NCBI GenBank assembly: GCA_021229015.1
Contig: CM037788.1
Location: forward strand, 43,006,196-43,070,195
DNA length: 64,000 nt
DNA from: Solen grandis
Lineage: Eukaryota > Mollusca > Bivalvia > Adapedonta > Solenidae
Direction of reading: 5' to 3'
Shown: positions 47,590-58,889 of the stretch, piece after piece
How positions within the stretch are numbered: the first letter of the stretch is position 1
How the letters are laid out: each line of letters starts with the position of its first letter
Notes under the pieces: generated by a model
Databases searched by the model: none
What the model was told of the DNA's origin: nothing
What the model saw: the letters and a program-made list of their open reading frames with translations, nothing else
Translations under genes and position numbers: made by a program

Positions 47590-47755
47590 GTTTCACACCC
47601 AAACGACAGTATTCAAGTCATTTTTGGACTTATGACATCAAATTTTGCCCCACTGCGTTAACTCCCCTTCAACCAGTATTGGAACGAGCCCATCGTAGAT
47701 ATGCCAATAACATTTTAATGACTTTTATTTATTCACTGGAATCGAACCCAAGGCT
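47590..47755 (-). mobile_element. Very degenerate SINE-B relic
   Basis: CCCAAACGACAGTATTCAAG and, near the other end, GGAATCGAACCCAAGGCTTC resemble SINE-B tail and B-box complement; the middle is not recognisable. Confidence 0.35.
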
Positions 47756-47819
47756 TCACGGATAGTAAAAGATTGCATTTACTGCATATGCCGTATTGAA
47801 TTAAAGTAAGTGTACATAC

Positions 47820-47987
47820 CAACGGGATCGCATGATGCTGTCTCCCACATTCCGCTCGAGAGACAGGTAATAGTCCCAGGGTTTGGATCATAACCAGAAT
47901 CGCACATGACTATGAAGGTTGCATTCACACCAGTGAATTGATTGGTTGCCGTTTCAGAACCATACGGTATGTCCGGAGTTCCGCAAT
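47820..47987 (-). CDS. Exon 6: sushi/CCP module 2
   Basis: A 168-nt phase 1-1 exon with acceptor TTTGCAG and donor GTATGT. It begins DCGTPDIPYG and has a classical CCP pattern: CGTP, VMCDSGY, ITC, then GMWETASC with the conserved Trp before the fourth cysteine. It encodes 56 residues. Confidence 0.9.
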
Positions 47988-50384
47988 CTGCAAATACGTG
48001 ATAAAGACATACTTAGTAATTACTTTCATAACTAAAAATTACAGACTTCCTGTAAAAAAACAACAACCGTTAAATGAGTATTATCACTGTATTTATGATA
48101 GAAAATATGTTTTGGGATGTACTGATATAGGAGACAAACAGCACTATGCTTTGAAATGCAAGATATTATTCAAATCCGAATGTTTCAAAATTTGTTGAGC
48201 TGCTTTCATGTGAAAAAACAAATACATTTAAAATCTTTCTATAATGATTGATAAAATAATGAAACATTTTGAGACAGATTAAATAGAATAAACATGTATG
48301 TACATTATGATTTCTGATATATTAAAAAATATGTTTAACCTGATAGATGTCCATCATTTATAATCATTGTTATGTCCCCGAGATCTGTGATCGGGGGCAT
48401 ATTTTTTTCGCCCTGTTTGTTGGTTTGGTGGTTTGTTTGATGGTTTGACAGCAAGTTTAACATTGGTCATAACTTGAAAACTATACAAGGCATTAACTTT
48501 AAACATCATATATGAATAAAATTAAATTAGGAAAAGTTCAGTGACTAAGAACCATAACTCTACCATAGTCCAGATTTTTTAAAAATAATTTCCCCATTTT
48601 AATATATTTTTGTCTGGAACATAACTCGTAAACTACTAAGTAAAGACATGAAACTTTACATACAGATAGATTGCGAGATTGGGAAGTGAATTACCAAAAA
48701 TTATAAATATGCCGGGACCAAAATTGAATTACCTCCCTTAAATCAATATTGTGAATTTTTGTTCAGGGCATAAATCAATTTATTATCTACTTGGAAAAAA
48801 AAATATATATATACGATAAGTTGACGTCAAACTTTATAATAAAAGATGCAATTATGCTACCTGTTTGAATAGCACCCTTTATTTTTTTTTTTTAATAGTT
48901 TCCTTTTTGGGAGAAAGACTCATAAACAGTACAAGGTTATGACTTAGAACATAAAAAATGGCAGTAGGAGCAGTGCACTAGCCTTGCCTGTCCCATATTT
49001 GAATCATTTCCCTTAACTCATTGTCCAGTATGTAACTTGTGAACTTTTCAAGGTATTGATTTGAAACTTAAAACATAAATAGCCAGCGGGTAGGAGAACT
49101 GCAGTCACTAGGAACCAAAACTCTTTCTTTCTTTCTTTACTTATTTATTTATTTATTTATTTATTTAAGTTTCATCAGCATATCATTCGTTATTAGTTCA
49201 AATACAAACGACTGTGATAACTAACTTGTAGCTTTCGATCTACATTGTCACGGATATCGTTATCAACAGAATGATTTATTCTGCTGATTGCCAACATCGC
49301 TACATGTGTAACAGGGTGCAAAATTAGTATTTTATTGAATTGGTGTACCTTAACCTTTTGTAATTCTCTCCCTTGGAGATCGGTTTCACATGAGTGATTT
49401 CCCTTGTATATATTCTCGGCTCGAAGTCAGTCTGCATGGGTTTTTGCAAGAAGACGTTTGATGCTCAGCGTTTTTATTTGTGTAAAAGTTTTATAATAAG
49501 TCCTTATACATATTTTGTTAAGTTGAATCTCTTTGCTTTTGCTTAATTTCTTACTTGACTTTGCTTGTCGGTTGCAATGAGCGGTGCATTTTATTCGCAG
49601 AATTAGCAGCAAAGTTGACGATTTCGCATCTTCTATTTAAAATGCAATTCATGGTTTGAGATAGCAGCATTGGTGTTAAATTGTAACAAAAGCACATTGT
49701 TATGCCTTTCTGAGCATTTACAGAATAACCCTACACCAACGCACCAAACCAGGCATTGTAGATACAGTGGCACGGTAGCAGAGAGAGAGACGGAGAAAGA
49801 GGGACAAATAGGCACTTGACCCACAGTTGGTAGGTTTTGTGAATTGTATCATGTATATGTGTTATTGCTGAATATTGGCAGTTTATTTTAAATACCTGTG
49901 TACTAAATATATTATGTTAGGTTCTTAAGGCCACTAGACACACAGCTGTACACTATTATGATATTAATACAATTGATAGCACTGAAGATATTATTTACAC
50001 TTTGTTATTTACTTTATTTTAGAGTGTGTTTGTTTCATACAGTAAAAGTATGAACTGAAATACTGTCTTCTGGCATCAGGATAGTTTGCGAGGACCCCCA
50101 GACCCCCATATTACACATGTCAGTTTTCACTATTGTTTGTGTTAGATTATATACCCTTAAAATTCAAGAATTATTGATAACAACCAACAAAGTTGATTTC
50201 CATTAAATTATTGAATTATCCATTAAATCAGAAACTCGTTTTTACATTTTGTTTTATTTCTAATAATCATAGATGTAAATACCTAGATGTAGCTTCGTGT
50301 AAAAATATACCGGTTTTCTCTGTATTGTCAGAGTAGGTGTTTGGTTGATATTCGAATAATATGCTTATAGTATGCAAATCTCAC
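47988..50384 (-). other. Intron between exons 6 and 5
   Basis: About 2.4 kb, containing the hairpin-started repeat at 48370-49125 and an ATTT tract at 49140-49165. No exon-like frame. Confidence 0.6.
48370..49125 (+). repeat. Interspersed repeat starting with a CCCCGA/TCGGGG hairpin
   Basis: Starts TTATGTCCCCGAGATCTGTG then ATCGGGGGCATA (stem 48376-48397). The body has three diverged blocks with ACTNGTAAACTAYNMAAGGYA and GAAACTTNAMATANA at about 48475, 48615 and 49035. This is in intron 6-5 of the EGF/CCP gene. Probably a non-autonomous element; class unknown. Confidence 0.5.
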
Positions 50385-50565
50385 CCAAAACACACTGGAA
50401 ACTTCCTGTGCCGTTAAATGTTTGAGTATCATTCTGACAATACCGCTCATTAGTGTCTGCGTCCAGGATATAACCCTCATCACACGTGTATGTCCGTTTG
50501 TCGCCGGCCTGTTGACCTGTTCCCATGATGTTTCCGTTTTCAATTTCATCCACTTCCGGGCAAAC
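50385..50565 (-). CDS. Exon 5: sushi/CCP module 1
   Basis: A 181-nt exon, phase 0 in and 1 out, with acceptor TATTGAAG and donor GTGAGA. The module begins VCPEVDEIENG and has the four CCP cysteines (CP, YTC, YC, QC) and the typical DEGY after the second. The tryptophan usual before cysteine 4 is replaced (GSFQC). The acceptor has a weak pyrimidine tract. Confidence 0.85.
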
Positions 50566-50639
50566 CTTCAATAAAAGTAAGTAGAAGGTAGTTTCTTATC
50601 CAATAACTAGGGGTCAGTCGCTGGAAACAATCCCGTAAA

Positions 50640-50775
50640 TAGATAATCATCATCATCGTCATCATCACAATCATCATCATAATCATCAGCATCAAAAACA
50701 TCATCACTATCACTGCAATCTTCATCATCATCGTCATCATCATCACTACAATCATCTCATCATCATCATCACAAC
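50640..50775. repeat. ATC-rich trinucleotide tract
   Basis: Imperfect (ATC)n with ACT and GTC variants, adjacent to SINE-A copies, and repeated at 51265-51326 and 51566-51630. Probably SINE tail expansion. Confidence 0.85.
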
Positions 50776-51569
50776 GGGGCCTTCGTGGCCGAGAGGGTAA
50801 ATTCTCTGATTCAGCCCTTCCCCGCGTAGGTTCGCGTCCCGACAGGGTCTTTCGGATTTTCATTGAGGAAGGCTTTCAGCTGCTTTGCGGTTGGTTGGTG
50901 TTTCTACCCGGATGCTTCAGTGCATTCGGGGTCTTCCTCCTCCGGGGCCTCCGTGGCCGAGAGGGTAAAGTCGCTGACTTTAACACTCACTCAGCCCCCC
51001 ACCGCGTGGGTTCGAATCCCGGCAGGGTCATTCGGATTTTCATGTGAGGAAGCTTTCCAGCTGTCTTGCGGTAGGTCGGTGGCTCTACCCGGATGCCTCC
51101 GTGCATTCGGGGTCTTCCTCCACCTGTAATTAGCTGTAATACGACTGAAATACTGTCGAAGCGACGTAAACTCAAACAGTCAAGTCTAGTCTTCCTCCCC
51201 TGTAATAAGCTGGACGTCGCTATATGACTGAAATACTGTCGCAGCGACGGTAAACTAAAATAATAAATCAATCAATCATCATCATCATCATTATCACTAC
51301 AGTCATCATCATAATCATCATTATCAGGGGCCTCCGTGGCCGAGAGGGTAAAGTCGCTGACTTTAACACTCATTCAGTACCTCACCGCGTGGGTTCGAAT
51401 CATTCGGATTTTCATGTTAGGAAGCCTTCCAGCTGGCTTGCGGTAGGTCAGTGGTTCTATCTGGATGCCTCCGTACATTCGGGGTCTTCCTCCACCTGTG
51501 ATTAGCTGGACGTCGCTTTATGACTGAAATACTGTCGAAGCGACGGTAAACTCAAATAGTCAAGTCATC
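50776..51569 (+). mobile_element. Cluster of four SINE-A copies in intron 4
   Basis: 50776-50943 (3' truncated), 50944-51190 (near complete, B box GGGTTCGAATCCCGG), 51191-51260 (tail only) and 51327-51569 (complete except for a small loss after the B box) follow each other in the same orientation, separated by ATC-rich tails. They lie antisense to the EGF/CCP gene, about 90-800 bases from the exon at 51661. Confidence 0.85.
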
Positions 51570-51660
51570 ATTATTATCACTACAATCATCATCAACATTA
51601 TCACTACAGTCAAAATCATCATCAGCTGCAGTTGGACTTGCACATGTATAACATACTTAC

Positions 51661-51788
51661 AATTTCTGCACAAGTTCGTGCGCGTGAACCTGGTTGTCCC
51701 AGTATTTCAAATCCATCAGTGCATGTGCACGATTTGAAAATGCATCTTAATTCGGTATTGTTTCCACAACTATTTACGGATTTGCACT
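51661..51788 (-). CDS. Exon 4: EGF-like module
   Basis: A 128-nt exon entering in phase 1 and leaving in phase 0, with acceptor TTTTTACAG and donor GTAAGT. The 43 residues begin ECKSVNSCGN and hold six cysteines with a CTC pair and a DGF motif, as in EGF folds. The last inter-cysteine loop is long (GFEILGQPGSRARTC). The donor lies close to a cluster of SINE-A copies in the next intron. Confidence 0.85.
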
Positions 51789-52575
51789 CTGTAAAAATAA
51801 AGGGTCTATTATTATATGTTCCGATGGTCGTATGGATAAAACATAAACGACGTATATTCAATGGAGTTTATGCATGAATTAATCTTATCATTACAAGATT
51901 ATCTGAAGTCTGTATTTATTACAAACATGTTCTGCATATTATCTCTCTCCGCTCTATATACCATATATAACTAAAAGTAAATATTACAAGAAATATTTCT
52001 TAAAAACAATATGCGGCGTTGATGGATAATTTAGAACGGTTGTATGATGAACAAATCTTTATCTGTAAAGAATTTCTTCCTATGAGATCAAAATAAGCAT
52101 AGATGAAAAAATAATATTAAAGCGCCCCCTCCACCGCAGTCGGCGCAGTAAACATCATTGTACTAAAACGCGTTGTATTTCAGTGAAATAGCCTATACTA
52201 CAGGGATTTATAACATTAGGCCCTTAACAAGTCTCAATGTGCACCAAAGAAGTGTTTTGAAATAATGAAGTAACTTTAAATTTATGAAAGAAGGTGTAAT
52301 TATTATTGAAATTTCGTGAAAACGACGTATATGTTTCAGTTAGTTGCCATCTCAGCACACATCGGTGCGTATAACTTTATATAGGAATATCTACTAATGT
52401 AAGTCATTTAAATTCTCATTCGGCACTGTCTTACGTCATCATCTCTAATTAGGTCAAAGTGAGGTTAGACAGCCACGCCGAAAATATAAATAGATTACTG
52501 GCATACTGATAGTTATTACAATATCACGTGAACATAAGGTAGAGGTATGTAGACAAATCATTTATAAATACACAC

Positions 52576-52689
52576 CAGAGCAGTCGTTTGCGGCGGCATT
52601 GTCCGCCGTAAATCCACTTTGGCACTCGCAGGTATTAGTCACGTTTGAACACACATTGTTCTTGCTCGTGCATTCCGCGTTAGTACAAT
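52576..52689 (-). CDS. Exon 3: EGF-like module
   Basis: A 114-nt phase 1-1 exon with acceptor TTGCAG and donor GTGTGT. It encodes 38 residues, beginning DCTNAECTSK, with six cysteines in EGF spacing, including CxC (CEC) between cysteines 4 and 5 and a GF pair after it. No calcium-binding D-x-D/E signature stands out. An N-glycosylation sequon (NVT) is present. Confidence 0.88.
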
Positions 52690-52798
52690 CTGCAATAAGT
52701 CACATCGAAATATAAACACAATCTGTTTTTATACTCTTTTACTGGATACAACGTTCCATATAAAGGTCTCGGTATAATTACCATTTATTGTTTGTTGT

Positions 52799-53029
52799 AA
52801 GGGTATCTGGATAGCGTAGTGGTAATGCGCTTCGCTTCTCACAATTTTTTATGCGTCTTGGGTTCGATTCCTGCTCACGTACGTGAGAGGGTACACTTTT
52901 CGCCCGTTCAGACCCATGGGTTTTCTTTGGGCTCTCCGGTTTTCCTCCCACAGTAATGACCACAGCAATCGAGAGTGATTATTATAAGTTGTGATAATTT
53001 GTTTCGTAATCGATGTAAAATAAAGTGTT
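52799..53029 (+). mobile_element. SINE-C copy
   Basis: tRNA-like head (GATAGCGTAGTGGTAATGCG A box; GGGTTCGATTCCTGC B box) and tail TTCGTAATCGATGTAAAATA. It shares the tail with 62711-62882. Confidence 0.72.
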
Positions 53030-53050
53030 TTTTTTGTTTGTTTTTTTTTT

Positions 53051-53262
53051 GGGGGGGGGGGGGGTTAACGCCCGAGACTACCGGTATATCTGTATGAGAC
53101 GAATATAGTACTTCTACACTGTATTATCACATTGTAGACGTACGAGTATGGCATGATACCACACCATGTCACATTATCCTGATACCGGGCCAGTAAGTCC
53201 TGGAACGACCCTTATATGACGAGTGCCAAGCAATGGGCCATACCAGTACCATTTTTAATGAA
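53051..53262 (-). mobile_element. SINE-B copy in intron 2, next to a SINE-C copy
   Basis: It begins after a run of T and G (53041-53064) with TTAACGCCCGAGAC and contains ATACCACACCATGTCACATT and GATACCGGGCCAGTAAGTCC. The orientation is opposite to the SINE-C at 52799-53029, the two being joined by the homopolymers. Confidence 0.72.
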
Positions 53263-54199
53263 AAATAACAAATATAATGTTGTAGCATCCTTATTTATCT
53301 TTATCGATATCGTTATCTAAAAGATTGCATAAAGACTTATTATTTATTCTACTACTAATACCACATTGTTCTAAAGATATTTCATCCTAATTCTACTTAA
53401 ATAAAAAAAATGTTTGATGTATTTGGCAGTCTCATTGGCCGAGAGTTTTTTTAAAGCTATTTAAAGACCCACAGCCAATTAGCCAATGGCGGCTATCTAT
53501 TATGCGAGGTCTTAGATTGGCCGAGTTGTTTCAGCGTGTCCTTCGATCAACGTGTGATTTAATTTATAATGCGAACAACCAATTATATAAACCAGGATCC
53601 GTAATTAAGGCGAAGAAGCGCAAACGACGCCATAATTGAGGTTGGTCACAGACAGAAAGGAGTATTACTGTCTTGAAGGATTAATAATGTATTAAAACGA
53701 ATACATATCATTGTAATTAGTAATTTATGTGGTTGTCCACAATATATATTGTAAAACGTCGCAGATCTATACAATTTTGAAATACTAAGCAATTCATATG
53801 TGAATTAACAATACTTCTAATTTTATATATACAGTATGAACCTCACTCTGCGACCAACTCATTTTCGTGATCAATTCAAATATACGGGCACTTTTTGACG
53901 GACTCAAATTATTTCTAAATAATTTAATGGTCGCTCACCTCATTTTCGCGGGCAACTCTTAATTGCGTAAAAAGACCACTAAAATCGGACTTAATCATAA
54001 AATAGTCTTCTTTTGACCCCTTTGACCTCAATAATGCGAACGATGTTCCTGTGATGAAAGTTGATTGAAATTGTCATGAAGGTCGCGCGTGCCGTAATAA
54101 GGATGATTTGAGAACACAACACAATAATGAGATCAATTCAATATACCACTTCCAGATGGACCCAATAGAGGTCTTATTTTCGAGGTTTTCTATACTAAC

Positions 54200-54312
54200 C
54201 TTCACCGCGCCCCACTGAAAACGCTGGTTGAATAAAATTAACAAGTAGTATCAAAAGAAATGTCATCGCCAAGTGCATCTTTAACACACCCATTGTTTAA
54301 CAGGAATGATAT
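54200..54312 (-). CDS. Exon 2: start codon and signal peptide of the EGF/CCP gene
   Basis: The acceptor is a pyrimidine tract ending in TTTTCAG; the donor is GAAG followed by GTTAGT. Coding starts at 54293 with ATG in a good context (ACAATGG), and an in-frame TAA two codons upstream fixes this Met as the first. The 31 codons begin MGVLKMHLAM, continue with a hydrophobic core (TFLLILLVNF) and end near AFS-V, a plausible signal peptidase site after residue 26. The exon ends in phase 1, matching the EGF exon at 52576-52689. The acceptor lies only about 30 bases from the intronic minisatellite. Confidence 0.88.
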
Positions 54313-54341
54313 CTGAAAAGTAAGGAGAAAAATAGCTTCAA

Positions 54342-55333
54342 AGTCATGATGAAAGGGGTCATGATAAGGGCGATGGGGTTCAAAATCATAGTAATAGGGT
54401 TCGGTGAGGTTCAATCATGATGATAAGGTCGATGAGGTTCAAAATCATAGTAATAGGGTTCGGTGAGGTTCAATCATGATGATAAGGTCGATGAGGTTCA
54501 AAATCATAGTGATAGGGTTCGGTGAGGTTCAGTCATGATGATAAGGGCGATGGGGTTCAAAATCATAGTGATAGGGTTCGGTGAGGTTCAGTCATGATGA
54601 TAAGAACGATGGGGTTCAAAATCATAGTGATAGGGTTCGGTGAGGTTCAGTCATGATGATAAGGACGATGGGGTTCAAAATCATAGTGATAGGGTTCGGT
54701 GAGGTTCAGTCATGATGATAAGGGCGATGGGGTTCAAAATCATAGTGATAGGGTTCGGTGAGGTTCAGTCATGATGATAAGGGCGATGGGGTTCAAAATC
54801 ATAGTGATAGGGTTCGGTGAGGTTCAGTCATGATGATAAGGACGATGGGGTTCAAAATCATAGTGATAGGGTTCGGTGAGGTTCAGTCATGATGATAAGG
54901 GCGATGAGGTTCAAAATCATAGTGATAGGGTTCGGTGAGGTTCAGTCATGATGATAAGGGCGATGAGGTTCAAAATCATAGTGATAGGGTTCGGTAAGAT
55001 TCAGTCATGATGATAAGGGCGATGAGGTTCAAAATCATAGTGATAGGGTTCGGTGAGGTTCAGTCATGATGATAAGGGCGATGGGGTTCAAAATCATAGT
55101 GATAGGGTTCGGTAAGATTCAGTCATGATGATAAGGGCGATGGGGTTCAAAATCATAGTGATAGGGTTCGGTAAGATTCAGTCATGATGATAAGGGCGAT
55201 GGGGTTCAAAATCATAGTGATAGGGTTCGGTAAGATTCAGTCATGATGATAAGGTCGAAGAGGTTCAAAATTATGATGACAACGGTCGATGAAAAACAGG
55301 ATTATTGATGCTAGGGGTCGATGAGGTACAAAA
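54342..55333. repeat. Minisatellite, 59-bp unit, copy B, in intron 1 of the EGF/CCP gene
   Basis: About 16 units with sub-variants in blocks: GATGGGGTT against GATGAGGTT, and GGTAAGATTCAG clustered at the right. The left edge is about 30 bases from the acceptor of exon 2, so the branch point for that splice may lie inside the array. Confidence 0.92.
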
Positions 55334-56028
55334 CTATCATTAAAAGGGACGTTGTGGTACAAAACTATGATCATACTCTGCAGCCCCTGCCAGGTAGAAA
55401 ACGTCTAAATTTATCAGTTTTGCATACTGTGTAATTCGTTTTAGTAATTCCATGAATGAAATGATGAAACTGTGTGTAGAAATATACTCATGGATTTTAC
55501 AAACACCCTTTCCTTGAAAACAAACGTCGAATATGAATTCTTGCTTTTCAAAGGATTTTAGAGGATTTAGAAATGTAATGAGACGTATTTCAGCAATAGA
55601 TTTTTTTATGTTTTATGTCCTACTATTATTTAATCAATAAAAAGGAGATACGAATAAAAAGGATGGGATCAATATGTTGAAGTGAAAAATCTAATTTTAT
55701 GACCGAAGCGTTTTAAAAGTTATTGTGTTTATTTCTTAGTTCTCGTACACTGCATTAAAGGAATTATCAAATACCCCGCCTAGCAATATTGTAAACATAT
55801 AAACAAGTTTCAACCAATGAACACTTTTAAATTTCCCACTTATCACAAATTCCCCTTATTGTATACTTTCAATTTAATCTGTATCTTCCTCAAGAGTTTT
55901 TTTTTCTTCTCTCATTTACTGTATCTTTCTCTTTTTTGCTTCTTTCATTTATGACCTGGTTAATTTTATTTCCAATATAAGTCTCTGTTTTATACAACTC
56001 TTCATCTTATACGAAATTTGTGCTAAGT

Positions 56029-57279
56029 ACGATATGTGCGATATTTTTTTCTCTCTACATCAATGACATTGAAAGCAGCTTACGTAATAATAATAACGCG
56101 AGTATAACACTGGATGAGCTATCTATATGTATGTTGATGTTTGCAGATGACGCAGTATTATTTTCGGAGACCGCTGATGGTTTACAGGTCTTATTAGACG
56201 GGTTAAAGCAATACTGTTCGAAATTTCATTTACGTGTCAACAAGGAAAAGTCAAAGATAATCGTGTTTAAAAAAGGTGGCCGCTTAAGCAATAATCAAAA
56301 TTGGACATACGATGGTACGCAAATAGAGGTTGTTAGCCAGTTTAATTACTTAGGTCTTGTTTTATCCAGTGGCGGATCATTCGGGCCAGCCACTAGAACG
56401 CTTAAAGAGAAAGGCTTAAGAGCGATGAATTCGTTAATAAGTATTATTAAAGGTCGTGAAATACCAGTTAATATTTTATTTAACTTATTTGACTCGTATG
56501 TACTATCTGTTTTGAATTATGGAAGTGAGATTTGGGGCTATCTTAAGGCCGATTGTATTGAACTAGTTCATAAGAAATTCTGTAAAAGGGTATTAAATGT
56601 AAAACAATCAACGAATACTCTTTCCCTTTACGCTGAATTGGGAAGATTTCCAACCTATATATTAGGATATGTAAGAATTATTAAATACTGGATAAAATTG
56701 TATAGTATTAAAAAAAATGTTAATAGTTTATTAAATACATTAGTACATCAGCAGCGCCAAGATATAGACGAGAATATACATGTTGTAAATTGGTCATCAA
56801 AAATAAGAGATATTCTTCAAAGTGCCGGGTTTAACGATGTATGGTTATATCCAGACTCCGTAAATATTAATATGTTCATACCAGTATTAACAAATCGTCT
56901 TAAAGATATTTATTTTAGTGAGTGGGAAGCAAGTAGTAATAATTGTACTTCACTATGTTTATTTAAAGAATTAAAATCTACAATAGAAAAATCGCAATAT
57001 CTATCTTTGTTAGAAAATAGTGGACTAAGAAATATAATTACAAAAATCAGACTTTCTTCACATGAACTAAACATAGAAAAGGGAAGACATTTGAATATAG
57101 CGAGAGAAGATAGGAAATGTAAATTGTGTAATTTAAATGATGTTGAGGACGAGTTCCATTTTATATTGATATGTCCATTTTATAATGAATTAAGAAGTAA
57201 ATATATTCCAAGATATTATACATGTAGACCCAATATGCATAAATTTATTGAATTACTTAACTCTACTAAGCTCTATTAA
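56029..57279 (+). CDS. Reverse transcriptase, C-terminal part, of the truncated LINE
   Basis: An open frame of about 416 codons without a stop. It begins inside the RT fold just before SLYINDIE, followed by the catalytic FADDAVLF box, HLRVNKEKSKI, FNYLG and the thumb region. The C-terminus has a CKLCNLNDVEDEFHFILIC motif, a CxxC-H-C arrangement typical of several LINE clades. Endonuclease and N-terminal RT are absent. The apparent upstream start codons belong to the flanking intron, so this fragment is not autonomously translated. The clade cannot be assigned by eye. The intact frame suggests recent insertion. Confidence 0.9.
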   Translation, partial: TICAIFFSLYINDIESSLRNNNNASITLDELSICMLMFADDAVLFSETADGLQVLLDGLKQYCSKFHLRVNKEKSKIIVFKKGGRLSNNQNWTYDGTQIEVVSQFNYLGLVLSSGGSFGPATRTLKEKGLRAMNSLISIIKGREIPVNILFNLFDSYVLSVLNYGSEIWGYLKADCIELVHKKFCKRVLNVKQSTNTLSLYAELGRFPTYILGYVRIIKYWIKLYSIKKNVNSLLNTLVHQQRQDIDENIHVVNWSSKIRDILQSAGFNDVWLYPDSVNINMFIPVLTNRLKDIYFSEWEASSNNCTSLCLFKELKSTIEKSQYLSLLENSGLRNIITKIRLSSHELNIEKGRHLNIAREDRKCKLCNLNDVEDEFHFILICPFYNELRSKYIPRYYTCRPNMHKFIELLNSTKLY

Positions 57280-57392
57280 AGAAATTAGCATTTTAAATTT
57301 TTAAACTTAGAAACTCAGCTAATACTCATAAGTAATGTGTAATACAGAAAGGCTAACAGTATAGTTACCTTTGCATTACGTATTAAGTATGT

Positions 57393-57432
<40 letters not shown>

Positions 57433-57618
57433 GTTTTTTATGTACAAACGATACATTATTAAAATGTAGTGTATGCCACTCTCACCTATTTATTCATTTT
57501 ATGTCTTAGTGTATTCATATATTTACCATCTTTTTCATGTATTGTAATTTTGTTTGTATTGTGACGATGAGCCTATGTGCTTAAGTCTTGAAAATAAAAT
57601 TATGTTCTGTTCTGTTCT
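56029..57618 (+). mobile_element. 5'-truncated LINE (non-LTR retrotransposon) in intron 1
   Basis: The insertion is defined by the empty site in copy A (GCTAAGT then GTATAAAATAAAC at about 2808-2825). It holds the 3' half of a reverse transcriptase ORF, a 3' UTR with an A-run at 57400-57428, and a tail of TTCTG repeats. No clear target duplication is seen. It lies antisense to the EGF/CCP gene. Confidence 0.88.
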
Positions 57619-58796
57619 GTATAAAATAAACTGTACATTATTTATTATGAACGGGCTGAAATTACAAGCGCTGATATTTGTACAAGACTTTTGAATATTG
57701 ATAAAGTATTCGATGTTATACTAAATTTAAACTCAATCATCTGTAAGCTTGTGAACTGTGTTGGATTAAAGTAAGAAAAATCATACTTTAAAAGTAAAGA
57801 TAAAGTTTGAGGTACTAAAACATTGGGGGAAAAAAGACAAAAAGACAAAAAAATAAATAAAAAAATCTTTGAAATCCTTTCCATTTCAATGCATTCTCTA
57901 TATGTCTCGATAATCTAAAAGTACTTGCTATTACGGCTTGGAATCCTTTATATACCCGAAACTTGAAACAGACACTCTCAAAATTAAAAAAAAATCTCAG
58001 TTTTGTGATATCTAAAAACATTACTTAATCTAAAAATTAACTTTTTCAAATAACATAGTTCGTGTTAATTTCAAAGCTTTTACCGTTTCTTATAGAAATC
58101 ATATAATTTTCTTGTAAAATATATCCTTTTACATACTTGAAAATAAATCTTTGAAAAAAAAAAAATTAAACCATTTATCGTCACTGAAAGAAATCTCATT
58201 ATTTTCAAAGCATTTACCATCACTGAAAGGAATCTCATTATTTTCAAAAAAAAAAATATAGAGTTGTCATTACCTTAAATCAGTACAATTGCCTTTTTTT
58301 TAGAACTAAAATACTTTCAAGGAATGGAGTGAATTATTTTTATTGAATTTAATTTTTGGATTATTTCAAATATTTTCTCATGTTTTTTTGTGTATTGAAA
58401 CAATACATATTATAATTTCTTCGTCTAAATTTAAATGAAATAAGACAAAAGATTAAGTACATGTAAGTAGATAGATATGAAATAAAAAAGCAAACCAATT
58501 ATAAACTTAAGAAATATGCTTTTAATATGATAAAAAGTAGTAATAAATAAATAAAAAATAATAAGATAAATGAATCATGTTTTAAATCGTTCATGTATTT
58601 GATGAAAAATGATTTTTGTTAATATTTTTGTTTGTGCATTTATAAACATTTCGCCAACAAGCAATTGAAATAGAATATGTTTTGTAGAAATAGGATGTAT
58701 GATTTATGCTGACATGTTAAGTTTCAAAGGAAAACAGAAAAATGAAAATGAAATAAATATATTATTCTATGAAGATACAAAGAGTGAATATTTTAC

Positions 58797-58859
58797 CTTT
58801 AAGGAATATCTCGAGTGTTGATAGACGGATTTTGACAGAGAGTCCACGCTTTCCACAAT
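58797..58859 (-). other. Probable non-coding exon 1 (5' UTR) of the EGF/CCP gene
   Basis: The interval runs from the TATA-predicted start to a strong splice donor (CTTAAAG followed by GTAAAAT). It contains no usable ATG. The donor and the exon are conserved in the copy at 3916-3977 although the neighbouring intron has gained and lost sequence. The 5' boundary is estimated from the TATA distance; the 3' boundary is read from the donor. Confidence 0.5.
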
Positions 58860-58882
58860 GAGATATACGGTCAGCAGAGCCA

Positions 58883-58889
58883 TTTATAT
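58883..58889 (-). promoter_or_regulatory. TATA box of the EGF/CCP gene
   Basis: ATATAAA on the minus strand, about 25-30 bases before the probable start of the non-coding first exon. A GCGCATGCG motif, like an NRF1 site, lies just upstream (about 58896-58905). The same box is conserved in the duplicate at 4001-4008, which supports function. The start site itself is not visible. Confidence 0.55.

Larger units (their letters stand above)
44553..47819 (-). other. Intron between exons 7 and 6
   Basis: About 3.3 kb, AT-rich, with the (GT)n tract, a CTGCTGCTGCTG patch at 47190 and a SINE-B relic. No relic CCP exon was recognised. Confidence 0.6.
52690..54199 (-). other. Intron between exons 3 and 2
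   Basis: About 1.5 kb with the SINE-C and SINE-B pair at 52799-53262. The rest (53270-54199) is unremarkable. Confidence 0.65.

Noticed and set aside
50546..50863. 105-codon minus-strand frame rich in Met and Asp
   Set aside because: It is the reading of the ATC/GAT trinucleotide tract joined to SINE-A sequence.
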